Of a stretch of 64,000 nucleotides of DNA, positions 9,075 to 17,545 are shown piece after piece; the first letter of the stretch is position 1; each line of letters starts with the position of its first letter. A model generated the notes under the pieces. The model saw nothing but the letters and a program-made list of their open reading frames with translations, searched no databases and was not told the DNA's origin. This DNA is from Bergeyella porcorum. GTDB lineage: Bacteria > Bacteroidota > Bacteroidia > Flavobacteriales > Weeksellaceae. The translations under genes were made by a program, and so were the position numbers. The stretch is taken from the NCBI RefSeq assembly GCF_042427575.1, contig NZ_JBHMFD010000013.1, forward strand, positions 124,001 to 188,000, written 5' to 3'.

Positions 9075-10427
9075 TTACAATTCCAATTTTCCATCGGTGT
9101 AGAACTGAAGTAGCTTCAGATTAAACATAAAATTGTATTTCGTTTGGGCTACAGTGCCTTGGGCATTGGCAAAGTTATTTCTGGCAATATTAAGGTCATA
9201 GATGGTAGAACGCCCCGCTAGATAGCTTTTTTCTGTAAATTCTAATGCCAACTTAGAGCTTTTTTCGGCTTCTAAGGCGGCTAGGTGATTTTCATAATTG
9301 GCTTCTAAATCAAAGAAAACTTTTTGGATGCTTTGCAGTAATTCTTGCTTCTGTAATGCTAAATTGTTTTTGGCGATGGCTTCATTTATTTTAGCCTGTT
9401 CTACTTGCAGCTTGGTATTTCCTTTATTGAAAATTGGGATGTTAATGGATAACCCCAGTTGCTGGGAAAAATTGTTTTTATACTGCTCAAAAAAGTTTTT
9501 CTCTTTGATGATATTCCCGAAAGCATCCATCCCCGTGATATCGGTGACCAAAGAATTGAAGTAGAAAGAGCCCAATCCTGCATTTGCCGTTACAGTAGGT
9601 AGGAAATTGGTCTTAGCAATTTCGGTTTCGGTTTCCGCTATTTTAATTTTTTGCTCAGCAGATTTTATTTCAGGTTGCTGGGTATAGGCATTGTTCAGTA
9701 CTGTTTCTAATGACTGTTGCTGTGCAGGGTCTAGCTGGTCTTGCAGGAGAATATCTTCCACATCAAAATCTTGATAATCCTTCAACTGAAGCAGTTGGGC
9801 TAAGGCAAAAAGATTCCGCTTGATGTCTATTTCTGCGGTTTTATAGTTTTGTTTTTCTCTTGCTAATGCTGCCTCTGCTTCTGCCAATACCGTCTGTGCT
9901 GTGGTGCCTACTTCTGTAGTGATTTTGGCTCTGTCATAGAGTTTCTGAGCGTTTTCTAAGGCACTGGTATTGATTTTTAGAATTTCCTTATTGAGTAGAA
10001 CAGCCAAATATTGCTGTACAATTTGTAAGGAAATATTATTCTTCACGGTTTCCAAATCGTGTAGAGCCACTTCTACATTAAACTGACTTCTTCGGACTTG
10101 CTTCTCCAATCTTTTACCATTGTAGAGCAATACATTGGCGGAGATATTAGCGCTATTGTTAAAGTTATCATTTCGTCCAATGCTGCCTTGGAAGCCTTGG
10201 GTCTGTCCAAAGCTTACAGAGTTGTTCACATTAGCACCTACTGAGGGCAAGTATTCATTTTCTGCTATTGCCAGATTTTTGTCTTGGATTTGTTTCTGAT
10301 ATTGGTTGGAAATAATCTGAAGGTTGTTGTTTAGTGCATAATCCACGCACTCTTTCAGAGACCATTTCTTTTGAGAAAATGCCCAGAAGGAGGATAAGGA
10401 GAATAGTATAACGAATGTTTTTTTCAT
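9075..10427 (-). CDS. TolC-family outer-membrane efflux channel
   Basis: A 450-residue outer-membrane efflux protein with signal peptide MKKTFVILFSLSSFWAFSQ. Two OEP repeats can be followed: WSLKECVDYALNNNLQI opens the first, and IPIFNKGNTKLQVEQAK in the middle of the second is the typical strand-to-helix turn. Long Gln/Asn/Ala-rich helices make up the periplasmic tunnel. It is the last gene of the operon that starts with the ATPase at 15463 and supplies the exit duct for the MacA/MacB-like pump. Confidence 0.9.
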   Translation of the reverse strand: MKKTFVILFSLSSFWAFSQKKWSLKECVDYALNNNLQIISNQYQKQIQDKNLAIAENEYLPSVGANVNNSVSFGQTQGFQGSIGRNDNFNNSANISANVLLYNGKRLEKQVRRSQFNVEVALHDLETVKNNISLQIVQQYLAVLLNKEILKINTSALENAQKLYDRAKITTEVGTTAQTVLAEAEAALAREKQNYKTAEIDIKRNLFALAQLLQLKDYQDFDVEDILLQDQLDPAQQQSLETVLNNAYTQQPEIKSAEQKIKIAETETEIAKTNFLPTVTANAGLGSFYFNSLVTDITGMDAFGNIIKEKNFFEQYKNNFSQQLGLSINIPIFNKGNTKLQVEQAKINEAIAKNNLALQKQELLQSIQKVFFDLEANYENHLAALEAEKSSKLALEFTEKSYLAGRSTIYDLNIARNNFANAQGTVAQTKYNFMFNLKLLQFYTDGKLEL

Positions 10428-10484
10428 TGGAAGTTGGGGGTTAGAGGTTAGAAATTAGAGGGTTAGAGGTTAGATTTTAGATTT
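10428..10484. repeat. Short TTAGAGGTTAGA repeat between tolC-like and adaptor genes
   Basis: GGTTAGAGGTTAGAAATTAGAGGG and related 10-11 bp copies fill the 57-bp spacer. It is the reverse complement style of the repeat at 7030-7105. Confidence 0.55.
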
Positions 10485-11675
10485 TTACTTTTTCTCTTTT
10501 AGGGCTTCTTTGTCTTTATCGCTAGGGTTCCATACTTTCACCTCAGAATCTTTGGTTAAGCCAGAAAGAATTTGAACATTGATACCATCGCTACCGCCTA
10601 GTTTTACGAATACTTTTTTAAACTTACCATCGGCTTGTTTCACTTCTACGAATGGAACATCTTTTCCATCTTTTTTCTCATACTGTACCAAACTTTCGTC
10701 TAAAAGCAAGGCATCTTTATGAGAACTAAGCACCACCTCTCCATTGGCAGAAAAGCCAGCACGGATATACTCGTTATCAGGGTTGAAAACATCACCTTCC
10801 ACAGGAAATTTGATGGTGCCACTTTCTTCCTTTCCTTTAGGGGCAATCATCGTAAGTCGCCCAGAGAATTTTTTGTTTTGAAGAGCCCCGATGATGATGT
10901 TCATAGGCATTCCTTCTTTCAGTTTTCCTGCTTGGGCTTCGTCTATATTGCCTTCAAAAATCAAGGAATTGAGATTGGCTACAGAAGCAATGGTAGTCCC
11001 AGCATTGAAGGAATTGGCTTCTATCACCTGCTCACCCACCTTTACGGGTACTTCTAGTACGGTGCCCGATGCCTTGGAACGAATTTGCGTAGTGGCAAGG
11101 TTTTGAAGCTCTGGCGTAACGCCTGTTCTGGCAATTTGCAAACTTTTCTGTGCTGTGGTCAGTTGCTGATGGGCATTTTTCAGTTGGATTTGAGCCGACT
11201 GCAATTGTTGTTGGGAAGTGAGGTATTCTTGTTTCGAGATAACGCCCTGCTGATACAGTTTTTGTTGCATTTCAAATTGTTTCTGCTGATTGCTTAGGTT
11301 CAGATTAGCATTGCTGATTTGTAGATTGGCGTTGTTCACCTCCTGCTGAGCGGCATTAACACTTTGTACATTCGGTACGATTCTAAGGGTTGCAATGAGC
11401 TGACCAGCCGTTACCACATCGCCTTCTTTCACCAAGATTTTATCCAAAATACCTGGCATATTGGGTTTTATTTCAATTTCCTCTCTCGGAACAATTTTCC
11501 CCGTTGCCATCACTTTGTCTTCTAGGGTTTGTACAAAAGGTTTTTTGGTAAGAAACTCTTCTTGCTTTTCAGAATTGGAGCTGATGAAATAGTTCAGTAC
11601 GGCACCCAAAACTCCAAGTCCTACAATACCTAGCACAATGTATAGTGCTTTTTTAAATTTGGATTTTTTATTCAT
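10485..11675 (-). CDS. MacA/HlyD-like periplasmic adaptor of efflux pump
   Basis: A 396-residue membrane-fusion protein. One N-terminal membrane helix (about 11-32) anchors it. A barrel-sandwich half follows (EIKPNMPGILDKILVKEGDVVTAGQLIATL, about 65-95), then a long Gln-rich coiled-coil hairpin (about 100-200), the second lipoyl half (IRSKASGTVLEVPVKVGEQV) and beta-barrel domains. It links the inner-membrane permeases to the TolC-like duct. A 348-bp gap with an array separates it from the permease gene upstream, so it may have its own promoter. Confidence 0.9.
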   Translation of the reverse strand: MNKKSKFKKALYIVLGIVGLGVLGAVLNYFISSNSEKQEEFLTKKPFVQTLEDKVMATGKIVPREEIEIKPNMPGILDKILVKEGDVVTAGQLIATLRIVPNVQSVNAAQQEVNNANLQISNANLNLSNQQKQFEMQQKLYQQGVISKQEYLTSQQQLQSAQIQLKNAHQQLTTAQKSLQIARTGVTPELQNLATTQIRSKASGTVLEVPVKVGEQVIEANSFNAGTTIASVANLNSLIFEGNIDEAQAGKLKEGMPMNIIIGALQNKKFSGRLTMIAPKGKEESGTIKFPVEGDVFNPDNEYIRAGFSANGEVVLSSHKDALLLDESLVQYEKKDGKDVPFVEVKQADGKFKKVFVKLGGSDGINVQILSGLTKDSEVKVWNPSDKDKEALKEKK

Positions 11676-12023
11676 TTTTTTTAATTGTTAATGGTTAATT
11701 ATTAATGGTTAATTGATTTCAATCAACCTTGTTTGTGATTTCCTAATACTGTATTTTATTTAAAACAACTTTGTTTTTCCTTTCCTTCCGTTGCATTTGG
11801 TTATAATCAACCTTGTTTGTCCTTTCCTGCGGTTGAATTTGGTTATAAACAACCTTATTTCTCCTTTCCTGCGATTGCATTTGGTTACAAACAACCTTGT
11901 TTGTCCTCTCCTGCAATTACATTTTATTTCAAACACATTGCGGGAAATCAAATGCAAAATTATTTTTATTAATTCAAAGTTTTTTCTATTTATATTTTTT
12001 GTTTTTGCATAAATCTATTGTGA
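11676..12023. other. Gap within efflux locus, holding a 42-bp array
   Basis: The gap contains TTAATGGTTAATTATTAATGG repeats at about 11690-11715 and the 42-bp array at 11762-11945. Nothing else with coding character is visible. No terminator is obvious after the permease gene, so transcription may read through. Confidence 0.55.
11762..11945. repeat. Intergenic 42-bp (2 x 21) tandem array (array 2)
   Basis: About four copies of a 42-bp unit built from AACCTTGTTTGTCCTTTCCT and GCGGTTGAATTTGGTTATAA. Changes between copies are mostly single transitions. 42 bp is four helical turns. Confidence 0.8.
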
Positions 12024-13289
12024 TTATTCACTTCTCAATGCTTCTATCGGTCTTATTTTGATGGCTCTTTGTGCCGGTATCATCCCCACCACCAAGCCTA
12101 AGGTGAGCATTACTGCCATTGCAGAGAATACATTGGTGTAATCTACGCTCGGGTTGTAAAACGGAAATTCCGTTTGTCCCTGTGTGAGTGTGTCCAAAAG
12201 CATCAGCAGGAGCATTCCCATCATAAATCCTAATAAACCTGAGGAAAGTGTAATGACGATGCTTTCTAGTAAAATCTGATTGCGTACCTCCGATGGCTTG
12301 GCACCCAAAGCACGGCGGATACCGATTTCCTTGGTTCTTTCTTTCACGGTGATGAGCAAGATATTGGAAATGGCAATAACTCCCGCTAAGATAGTGAGTG
12401 TCCCTACAATGATGGTGAGCAGCTGCATTCCTTGTAGAAAGCCTGTAAGCTTGGCAAATTCTTTCCCTAGGTTAAAACTTCCAAAAGCGTTGGCGTCCTC
12501 TGGCGAGGCATTGTATTTATTTTTCAGTTCATTTTTTGCCCGTTCTTCTATGGCGGTAATATCGGCATCGGGTTTTCCTACGATGGCAAAATGCCCTACA
12601 TTATCCCCTTCATTAAACATCTGTGTAAAGGTGGATAGTGGGATATATACCGTTTGGTCATTTTCCATTCCCACGCCTTTGGTTCTAAAAACGCCAATCA
12701 CATTGAAGAAAGTTCCTCTGATATTGATGGATTTTCCAATGGGATTTTCGTTCTTCTTATGGTCGAAAAAGTTTTTATAAATTTCCTCGCCTATTACGGC
12801 TACATTTTTTCTTTCGGCAACATCGGCATCGTTCAGATAACGCCCAAAAATCAATGCTTTTTCTGATATTTTATTCCCGATGGGATAGTCACCATTCAGG
12901 GTATAGGTAGCTTTCTTTTCGTTGCGATACATCTGGACACCTTCGGAACCAAAATTTCCTTTGGAGGTTTGAGGAGAGATATAATCAATTTCTGGAATTT
13001 TACTTTTGAGATAGTCCATATCCCCTATTTTGAGCTCCATTATTCGTCCTTTGGGAAAACCAGCATAAGGAATGTTGGTACTCTGTGGCCAAAGGAAAAT
13101 CGTATTGGTAGCAAAGCCAGAAAACAATTTATCAAAACCATTTTCCATACCTTTGGCAGCACCCAAAAGCGAAACATAGAGGAACATTCCCCACGCTACC
13201 CCTATCATTGTAAGGAAAGTACGCAGTTTGTTATTCTGAAGGGAATAATAAATCTCTTGCCAAGTATCGTATTTCAATAATATTTTCAT
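12024..13289 (-). CDS. MacB-like ABC transporter permease (second of pair)
   Basis: A 421-residue inner-membrane permease with MacB architecture: an N-terminal membrane helix in LRTFLTMIGVAWGMFLYVSLLGAA (about 20-45), a large periplasmic MacB_PCD domain (about 50-270), then an FtsX domain with three helices and the coupling segment VKERTKEIGIRRALGAKPSEV. It lacks a fused ATPase, so it must use the separate ATP-binding subunit. It is similar in plan to the next gene but clearly diverged, suggesting a heterodimeric pump. Confidence 0.9.
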   Translation of the reverse strand: MKILLKYDTWQEIYYSLQNNKLRTFLTMIGVAWGMFLYVSLLGAAKGMENGFDKLFSGFATNTIFLWPQSTNIPYAGFPKGRIMELKIGDMDYLKSKIPEIDYISPQTSKGNFGSEGVQMYRNEKKATYTLNGDYPIGNKISEKALIFGRYLNDADVAERKNVAVIGEEIYKNFFDHKKNENPIGKSINIRGTFFNVIGVFRTKGVGMENDQTVYIPLSTFTQMFNEGDNVGHFAIVGKPDADITAIEERAKNELKNKYNASPEDANAFGSFNLGKEFAKLTGFLQGMQLLTIIVGTLTILAGVIAISNILLITVKERTKEIGIRRALGAKPSEVRNQILLESIVITLSSGLLGFMMGMLLLMLLDTLTQGQTEFPFYNPSVDYTNVFSAMAVMLTLGLVVGMIPAQRAIKIRPIEALRSE

Positions 13290-13481
13290 TTTTTTATTTT
13301 TTTTAGAAGAAAGAAGAAAGAGGAAAGAGAAAAGACTTTCTTAAGAGTTTTAAGTGTTGAGTGCTGAGTTTTGAGTTGGTTTACAATTAACAATTGACAA
13401 TTAACAATTATCTCTACAGCTTTCTAACCTTCTAACCTTCTAACATCTAACATCTCACATCTAACATCTAACATCTCACAA
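13290..13481. repeat. Low-complexity spacer between the two permeases
   Basis: A purine run (AGAAGAAAGAAGAAAGAGG), GAGTTTTGAGTTGGTTT, AACAATT copies and CTAACATCTAACATCTCACATC copies (10-bp period) follow one another. It shares the GTTTTGAGTTGGTT piece with 8715-8745. No gene is visible. Confidence 0.65.
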
Positions 13482-14711
13482 TCACTCACTTCTCAACGCT
13501 TCTATCGGTTTTATTTTACTGGCTCTGTATGCGGGGATAAACCCTGCTAGCAACCCAGAAAGGACCAAACAAAAGAACGCCGCAATGATGAGCCCTATCC
13601 CTACATTAGGGTCTTTGATGAAATATTTCTCTAAGCTATTGCCAATCATTTTTAAGGTCAAAACCCCTGCACCAACTCCTACAAATCCTGAAATCACAGT
13701 AATAAAAACACTTTCCTGAAGAATCAATGCGATAATGCTATTCGGTTTGGCTCCGATGGCTTTTCTTACGCCAATCTCTTGGGTGCGTTCTTTCACAATG
13801 TACACCATAATATTGCTGATGCCAATAATCCCAGCCAAAAGCGTCCCCAAACCAATAAACCCTACAATGATGGTAAGCACAAACATAAATAAAAAAGTGT
13901 CTTCTAGGTTTTTAGCGTTGTTTCTTACCCAGATGCCATTTTCATCATCAGGGGAAACTTTATGTTTTGCTTTCAGGTGTTTTTCTATCCTATCACTGTA
14001 TTCCAAAGCCTCTTTTGGGGTAAGCTCTGGATGGTAGGTAAGCCGAATATTGCTAAGGGTATCGGAGTTTTTCTTCATCTTTTGTAAGGTACTGATGGGT
14101 ACAGAGATGGCACGCTCTTCCCAATCGCCTCCCTCATCAGCAAATACGCCAATCACTTTGAACATCGTTCCATTGATATTGATATCTTTTCCTATGGGAT
14201 TGCTCTTTTTGATTAAATCTTTCTGAACCAATCGCCCAATAACCGCCACATATTGTCCTCTAGCAATATCCCCTTCGTTGATGTAGCGTCCCTCTACCAG
14301 CGTTCTGTTTTCGATGTTTTTTTCATCACCATTGGAACCAGAAATACGGTAAACACCGCCTTCATTATCGTACTTTACCATCAGTCCTGCACTGTATTGT
14401 GGTGAGGCATATTCTATTTTTTCAGGTTCCTGGTCAATGATATCTTGGTAATCCTCATTTTTCAAAACAATGAGCCTATCAGATTGCATTCCCCCATAGG
14501 CAATGGTGGTACGGTCGGTAAAAATCTGAATCAAGTTTTTGGCATCTCTTGCAAATCCATCGGTAAACGCGTTTTGCAATCCTGTACCGATGCCAAACAA
14601 AACAATGAAAATAAACAATCCCAAAGCTACCGTAAACCCCGAAAGTACGGTACGCAAGACATTACTGCGAATGGAGCTGAATATCTCTTGCCAACGATCT
14701 ATATCAAACAT
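13482..14711 (-). CDS. MacB-like ABC transporter permease (first of pair)
   Basis: A 409-residue permease with an N-terminal helix (about 20-44), a MacB_PCD periplasmic domain and a C-terminal FtsX domain (GISNIMVYIVKERTQEIGVRKAIGAKPNSII, then two helices). It ends IKPIEALRSE, the same closing motif as its partner. It lies 41 bp downstream of the ATPase gene in the same operon. Family function is export of macrolides, peptides or lipoproteins by mechanotransmission; the cargo here is unknown. Confidence 0.9.
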   Translation of the reverse strand: MFDIDRWQEIFSSIRSNVLRTVLSGFTVALGLFIFIVLFGIGTGLQNAFTDGFARDAKNLIQIFTDRTTIAYGGMQSDRLIVLKNEDYQDIIDQEPEKIEYASPQYSAGLMVKYDNEGGVYRISGSNGDEKNIENRTLVEGRYINEGDIARGQYVAVIGRLVQKDLIKKSNPIGKDININGTMFKVIGVFADEGGDWEERAISVPISTLQKMKKNSDTLSNIRLTYHPELTPKEALEYSDRIEKHLKAKHKVSPDDENGIWVRNNAKNLEDTFLFMFVLTIIVGFIGLGTLLAGIIGISNIMVYIVKERTQEIGVRKAIGAKPNSIIALILQESVFITVISGFVGVGAGVLTLKMIGNSLEKYFIKDPNVGIGLIIAAFFCLVLSGLLAGFIPAYRASKIKPIEALRSE

Positions 14712-14752
14712 TTTTTCTTTTTTTTGGCTGGTTATACTTCTGTAAATTTCCT

Positions 14753-15463
14753 CTATACAGACGCTGAATATTCTCCTAATACCTGCTGTGTGATGATTTC
14801 ATCGGTCTCTATCACGCCGTCTTTTAGGAAGACATTTCTTTTGGTTTGTGCAGCTACATCGGGCTCGTGGGTAACGATGATGATGGTTTTGCCCTCATTG
14901 TTGATGTCTTGTAAAAGTTTCATAATATCGTGGGTGGTCTTACTGTCTAATGCTCCCGTAGGTTCATCGGCAAGAATCACTTTCGGATTGGTAATAAGAG
15001 CTCTGGCAATGGCAACCCTTTGTTTTTGTCCTCCTGAAAGCTCATTTGGATAGTGATTCGCCCACTGAGCCAAGCCTACTTTTTCCAAATATTCTAAGGC
15101 TTTTTGGTTTCTTTCTTTTCGGGGAACATTTTGATAGTATAGAGGTAACGCCACATTTTCTAATGCCGTTTTATAACCTATCAAATTGAATGACTGAAAG
15201 ACAAATCCTAAAAACCGACTGCGGTATTCAGCGGCTTTAGTTTCATTGAGATGCTCTATGGGAATGCCGTCTAGCTCGTAAGTTCCGCTATCTTTCTCGT
15301 CCAAAATTCCGATGATATTCAGTAGTGTAGATTTTCCAGAGCCAGAACTCCCCATAATGGAAACAAATTCTCCCTCTGATATTTCCAGATTAATTCCTTT
15401 AAGAACGTGGAGTTGGCTTTGTCCAATATCGTAAGATTTGTGGAGATTTTCTATCTTCAGCAT
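14753..15463 (-). CDS. MacB/LolD-type ABC transporter ATP-binding subunit
   Basis: A 236-residue ATPase with all motifs: Walker A GSSGSGKST (about 38-46), Q-loop in FVFQSFNLI, signature LSGGQKQRVAIARAL, Walker B VILADEPTGALD and the H-loop in IIVTHEPDVA. This is the subgroup that serves MacB, LolCDE and FtsX type permeases. It is the first gene of the efflux operon and drives both downstream permeases. A short C-terminal extension after the last strand (about 220-236) is not conserved. Confidence 0.93.
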   Translation of the reverse strand: MLKIENLHKSYDIGQSQLHVLKGINLEISEGEFVSIMGSSGSGKSTLLNIIGILDEKDSGTYELDGIPIEHLNETKAAEYRSRFLGFVFQSFNLIGYKTALENVALPLYYQNVPRKERNQKALEYLEKVGLAQWANHYPNELSGGQKQRVAIARALITNPKVILADEPTGALDSKTTHDIMKLLQDINNEGKTIIIVTHEPDVAAQTKRNVFLKDGVIETDEIITQQVLGEYSASV

Positions 15464-15572
15464 TGCGGTTGTTTTTCTTATATAAGTAACAATTTTGGAC
15501 GGATTGTTACAACAGTACCACTTTTTAATAAAAAAAATGAATAAGTTGTCTTTTGGAGGTGGAGCTAAATTT

Positions 15573-15604
15573 ATACCCTATATGGTATCCCCTATACTGT
15601 ATCC
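15573..15604 (-). promoter_or_regulatory. Tandem 14-bp sites upstream of efflux operon
   Basis: CCCTATATGGTATC (15576-15589) is followed directly by CCCTATACTGTATC (15590-15603), 12 of 14 bases identical. The first copy also forms the inverted repeat ATACC-N6-GGTAT. The site is about 110-140 bp before the ATPase start. It could be an operator for a repressor of the pump; this is inference, as no regulator gene is adjacent. Confidence 0.4.
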
Positions 15605-15769
15605 AAAATTTAAGCGAATTTAAGTTGATAATCGGGTTCAAATTTAATTATTTTTTGTTTTTTTGAGGGTTAACTCCAATAATACTTCTCCTTCTTTCAG
15701 TTCTTCAAGGGGCGAGGTGGAACTATTTTTTTTCATCTTCTATGAATCAAGATTAATACTTTTTTTAGA

Positions 15770-15803
15770 TACCTCAGCAAACAAATACGCTGAGGCTTTT
15801 TGT
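15770..15803 (+). terminator. Terminator-like hairpin CCTCAGC/GCTGAGG
   Basis: A 7-bp perfect stem CCTCAGC / GCTGAGG with a 10-nt loop is followed on the plus strand by CTTTTTGTTTTG. No plus-strand gene ends nearby, so its role is unclear. Confidence 0.5.
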
Positions 15804-15841
15804 TTTGTTGGCGAAAATCGGTAAAATGTCGGCAAAATCAG

Positions 15842-15881
15842 TTATAAAAAGAAATAACCCGCTGAAAATCAACGAGTTATT
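15842..15881 (-). terminator. Terminator of tRNA-Gln
   Basis: On the minus strand a 12-bp stem (AATAACTCGTTG / CAGCGGGTTATT, with a few G-T pairs) and a 5-nt loop are followed by TCTTTTTATAA, 13 bases after the tRNA 3' end. Confidence 0.75.
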
Positions 15882-15893
15882 GGAGTGTGATTG

Positions 15894-15964
15894 TAGACCC
15901 ACAGGGATTCGAACCCCGACAAACAGAACCAAAATCTGGTGTGCTACCGTTACACTATGGGTCT
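15894..15964 (-). tRNA. tRNA-Gln (anticodon UUG)
   Basis: The 71-nt minus-strand sequence folds as a tRNA. The acceptor AGACCCA pairs with TGGGTCT and is followed by discriminator A. The D arm is GTGTAACGGTAGCAC, the anticodon loop TTTTGGT carries TTG, and the T arm is CGGGG-TTCGAAT-CCCTG. The CCA end is not encoded. The top pair of the anticodon stem (27-43) is a C-U mismatch. It is a single tRNA with its own promoter and terminator. Confidence 0.95.
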
Positions 15965-15979
15965 TTGTTTTTCGTGGTG

Positions 15980-15987
15980 CAAATATA
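15980..15987 (-). promoter_or_regulatory. -7 box of tRNA-Gln
   Basis: TATATTTG on the minus strand ends 15 bases upstream of the mature tRNA 5' end, with a TTG about 20 bases before it. Confidence 0.6.
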
Positions 15988-16057
15988 CAACTTTTTTTAT
16001 TCAATGCAAGAGGATTGCAGTATTTTTTTTATTTTTACCTAAAATTTTTACTCTACT

Positions 16058-17113
16058 ATGCGTGGTGATTTTTTTAATGATTTGAAAATAAATTATTTAT
16101 CAGAAGATAAAAAATATGAGGAAGAAGTAACTTTTTTTATTGAAGAATGGTTTTCTACTTCGGATAAGGTATCTGTGCAGACTTCTGGCTCTACAGGAAT
16201 ACCAAAAATTTTTGAGATTGAGAAAGAAAAAATGCGCAATTCTGCTAAAATGACTTGTGATTTTTTGGATTTGAAGGAGAATCAAACGGCATTGCTCTGC
16301 TTGCCTACGCAGTATATCTCTGGAAAAATGATGGTAGTGAGAGCTTTGGAAAGAAATTTGCAACTCATCGCTTCGTCGCCATCACTTACGCCTCTAAAAA
16401 ATGTAGTGAAAGCAGTAGATTTCTGTGCGATGACGCCACTCCAAGTGGAACATTCGCTGGACAAATTACACTTGATAAAAAAACTCATCATTGGCGGAGC
16501 TGCTGTTTCTGAGCAACTTAAAAAGAAAATCTATCAGGCTTTGGAAGCTAAAACTTTAGAAGATGACCATCATCAAACTACGATTTATGAAACCTATGGA
16601 ATGAGCGAAACTCTTTCTCACATTGCTTTGAGGCAAATTTTTCCCAAAGAAGAAAAGGTTTTTACCATTTTGGAAGGGGTAGGTATTTCTACAAATGAAA
16701 GGGATTGTTTAAGGATTTTTGCACCGAAACTTAATGCCGAAGTATTGCAAACCAATGATATGGTGGAACTTAAAAATGAAAAACAATTTAGGTTTTTAGG
16801 TAGGGTAGATAATATCATCAACTCTGGTGGTGCGAAAATAGTTCCCGAAGCATTAGAAGCTTTGGCTAAAAAAGAAATCCAGAATGAAGTGGTGTTTTTA
16901 GGGATTCCTGATGAGATATTGGGACAGAGATTGATTGCTGTGATTGAAGGAGACCCCTCTGAGCAGCTGAAGCAATTGGTGCAAAACCTTGCGTTTGAAA
17001 AAAAATATCACCGTCCTAAGGATGTTATTTTCATTGAAGAAATCCCCCGAACCCCAAATGGAAAAGTGGAGCGAAAAAAACTTCTAAACCAAATAGAAAA
17101 TGAAAGACTTTAG
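16058..17113 (+). CDS. menE: o-Succinylbenzoate-CoA ligase (MenE-like)
   Basis: A 351-residue short AMP-forming ligase. The P-loop SGSTGIPK is at about 47-54, YETYGMSETLSHIA at about 180-193 is the adenylate motif, and GRVDNIINSGGAKI is the A8 hinge; PRTPNGKVERKKL carries the catalytic C-terminal lysine. Flavobacterial MenE proteins are this short form. The enzyme activates o-succinylbenzoate in menaquinone synthesis, the quinone of this group. The stop overlaps the next gene by 14 bp. The other men genes are not in the window, so the exact acid substrate is inferred from the family. Confidence 0.8.
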   Translation: MRGDFFNDLKINYLSEDKKYEEEVTFFIEEWFSTSDKVSVQTSGSTGIPKIFEIEKEKMRNSAKMTCDFLDLKENQTALLCLPTQYISGKMMVVRALERNLQLIASSPSLTPLKNVVKAVDFCAMTPLQVEHSLDKLHLIKKLIIGGAAVSEQLKKKIYQALEAKTLEDDHHQTTIYETYGMSETLSHIALRQIFPKEEKVFTILEGVGISTNERDCLRIFAPKLNAEVLQTNDMVELKNEKQFRFLGRVDNIINSGGAKIVPEALEALAKKEIQNEVVFLGIPDEILGQRLIAVIEGDPSEQLKQLVQNLAFEKKYHRPKDVIFIEEIPRTPNGKVERKKLLNQIENERL

Positions 17114-17492
17114 CAACGAGATAAAATATAAAACCACGCGGAGTAGTGGAGCAGGAGGGCAGAATGTGAACAAGGTGGAAACGGCGGTGACGGCTCTTTG
17201 GAATGTGGAAGAAACTGAATGTTTTTCCGAGCTTGAAATTGAAAGGATTAGAGTAAAGCTGAAAAATAAAATCAGTGCGGAGGGCTTATTACAAGTTTCT
17301 GCATCGGAATACCGTACTCAGCTTCAGAATAAGAAATTGGCAACGGAGAAAATCCTCATATTGGTCAATCAAGCGTTGATTATTCCGAAAAAACGACTGA
17401 AAACCAAGCCTTCAAAATCTCAAATTGAAAAACGCTTGCAGGCTAAGAAAAAAATGTCTGAAAAGAAGGAGCAACGGAAATTCCGATACTAA
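17100..17492 (+). CDS. arfB: Peptidyl-tRNA hydrolase ArfB (GGQ ribosome rescue factor)
   Basis: A 130-residue release-factor-like protein. The catalytic loop RSSGAGGQNVNKVETAV (about 16-32) carries the GGQ motif used to hydrolyse peptidyl-tRNA on stalled ribosomes. The C-terminal tail is very basic (KRLQAKKKMSEKKEQRKF), as needed to occupy the empty mRNA channel. It overlaps menE by 14 bp and is therefore translationally coupled. It backs up the tmRNA system encoded at 47688-48089. Confidence 0.92.
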   Translation: MKDFSNEIKYKTTRSSGAGGQNVNKVETAVTALWNVEETECFSELEIERIRVKLKNKISAEGLLQVSASEYRTQLQNKKLATEKILILVNQALIIPKKRLKTKPSKSQIEKRLQAKKKMSEKKEQRKFRY

Positions 17493-17523
17493 AAAATGCC
17501 CAGCAAGCTGAGCATTTTTTTTC
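17493..17523 (+). terminator. Terminator of menE-arfB
   Basis: AATGC-C-CAGC / GCTG-A-GCATT stem with a tiny AA loop followed by eight T's. Confidence 0.85.
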
Positions 17524-17545
17524 TATTGTTAAAGATTGTTGATGA

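Noticed and set aside
8962..9102. 46-codon frame starting near the efflux terminator
   Set aside because: It is made mostly from the terminator hairpin and overlaps the tolC-like gene end on the other strand.
11760..12012. Short frames with basic repeats over array 2
   Set aside because: They follow the 42-bp DNA repeat only and have no gene context.
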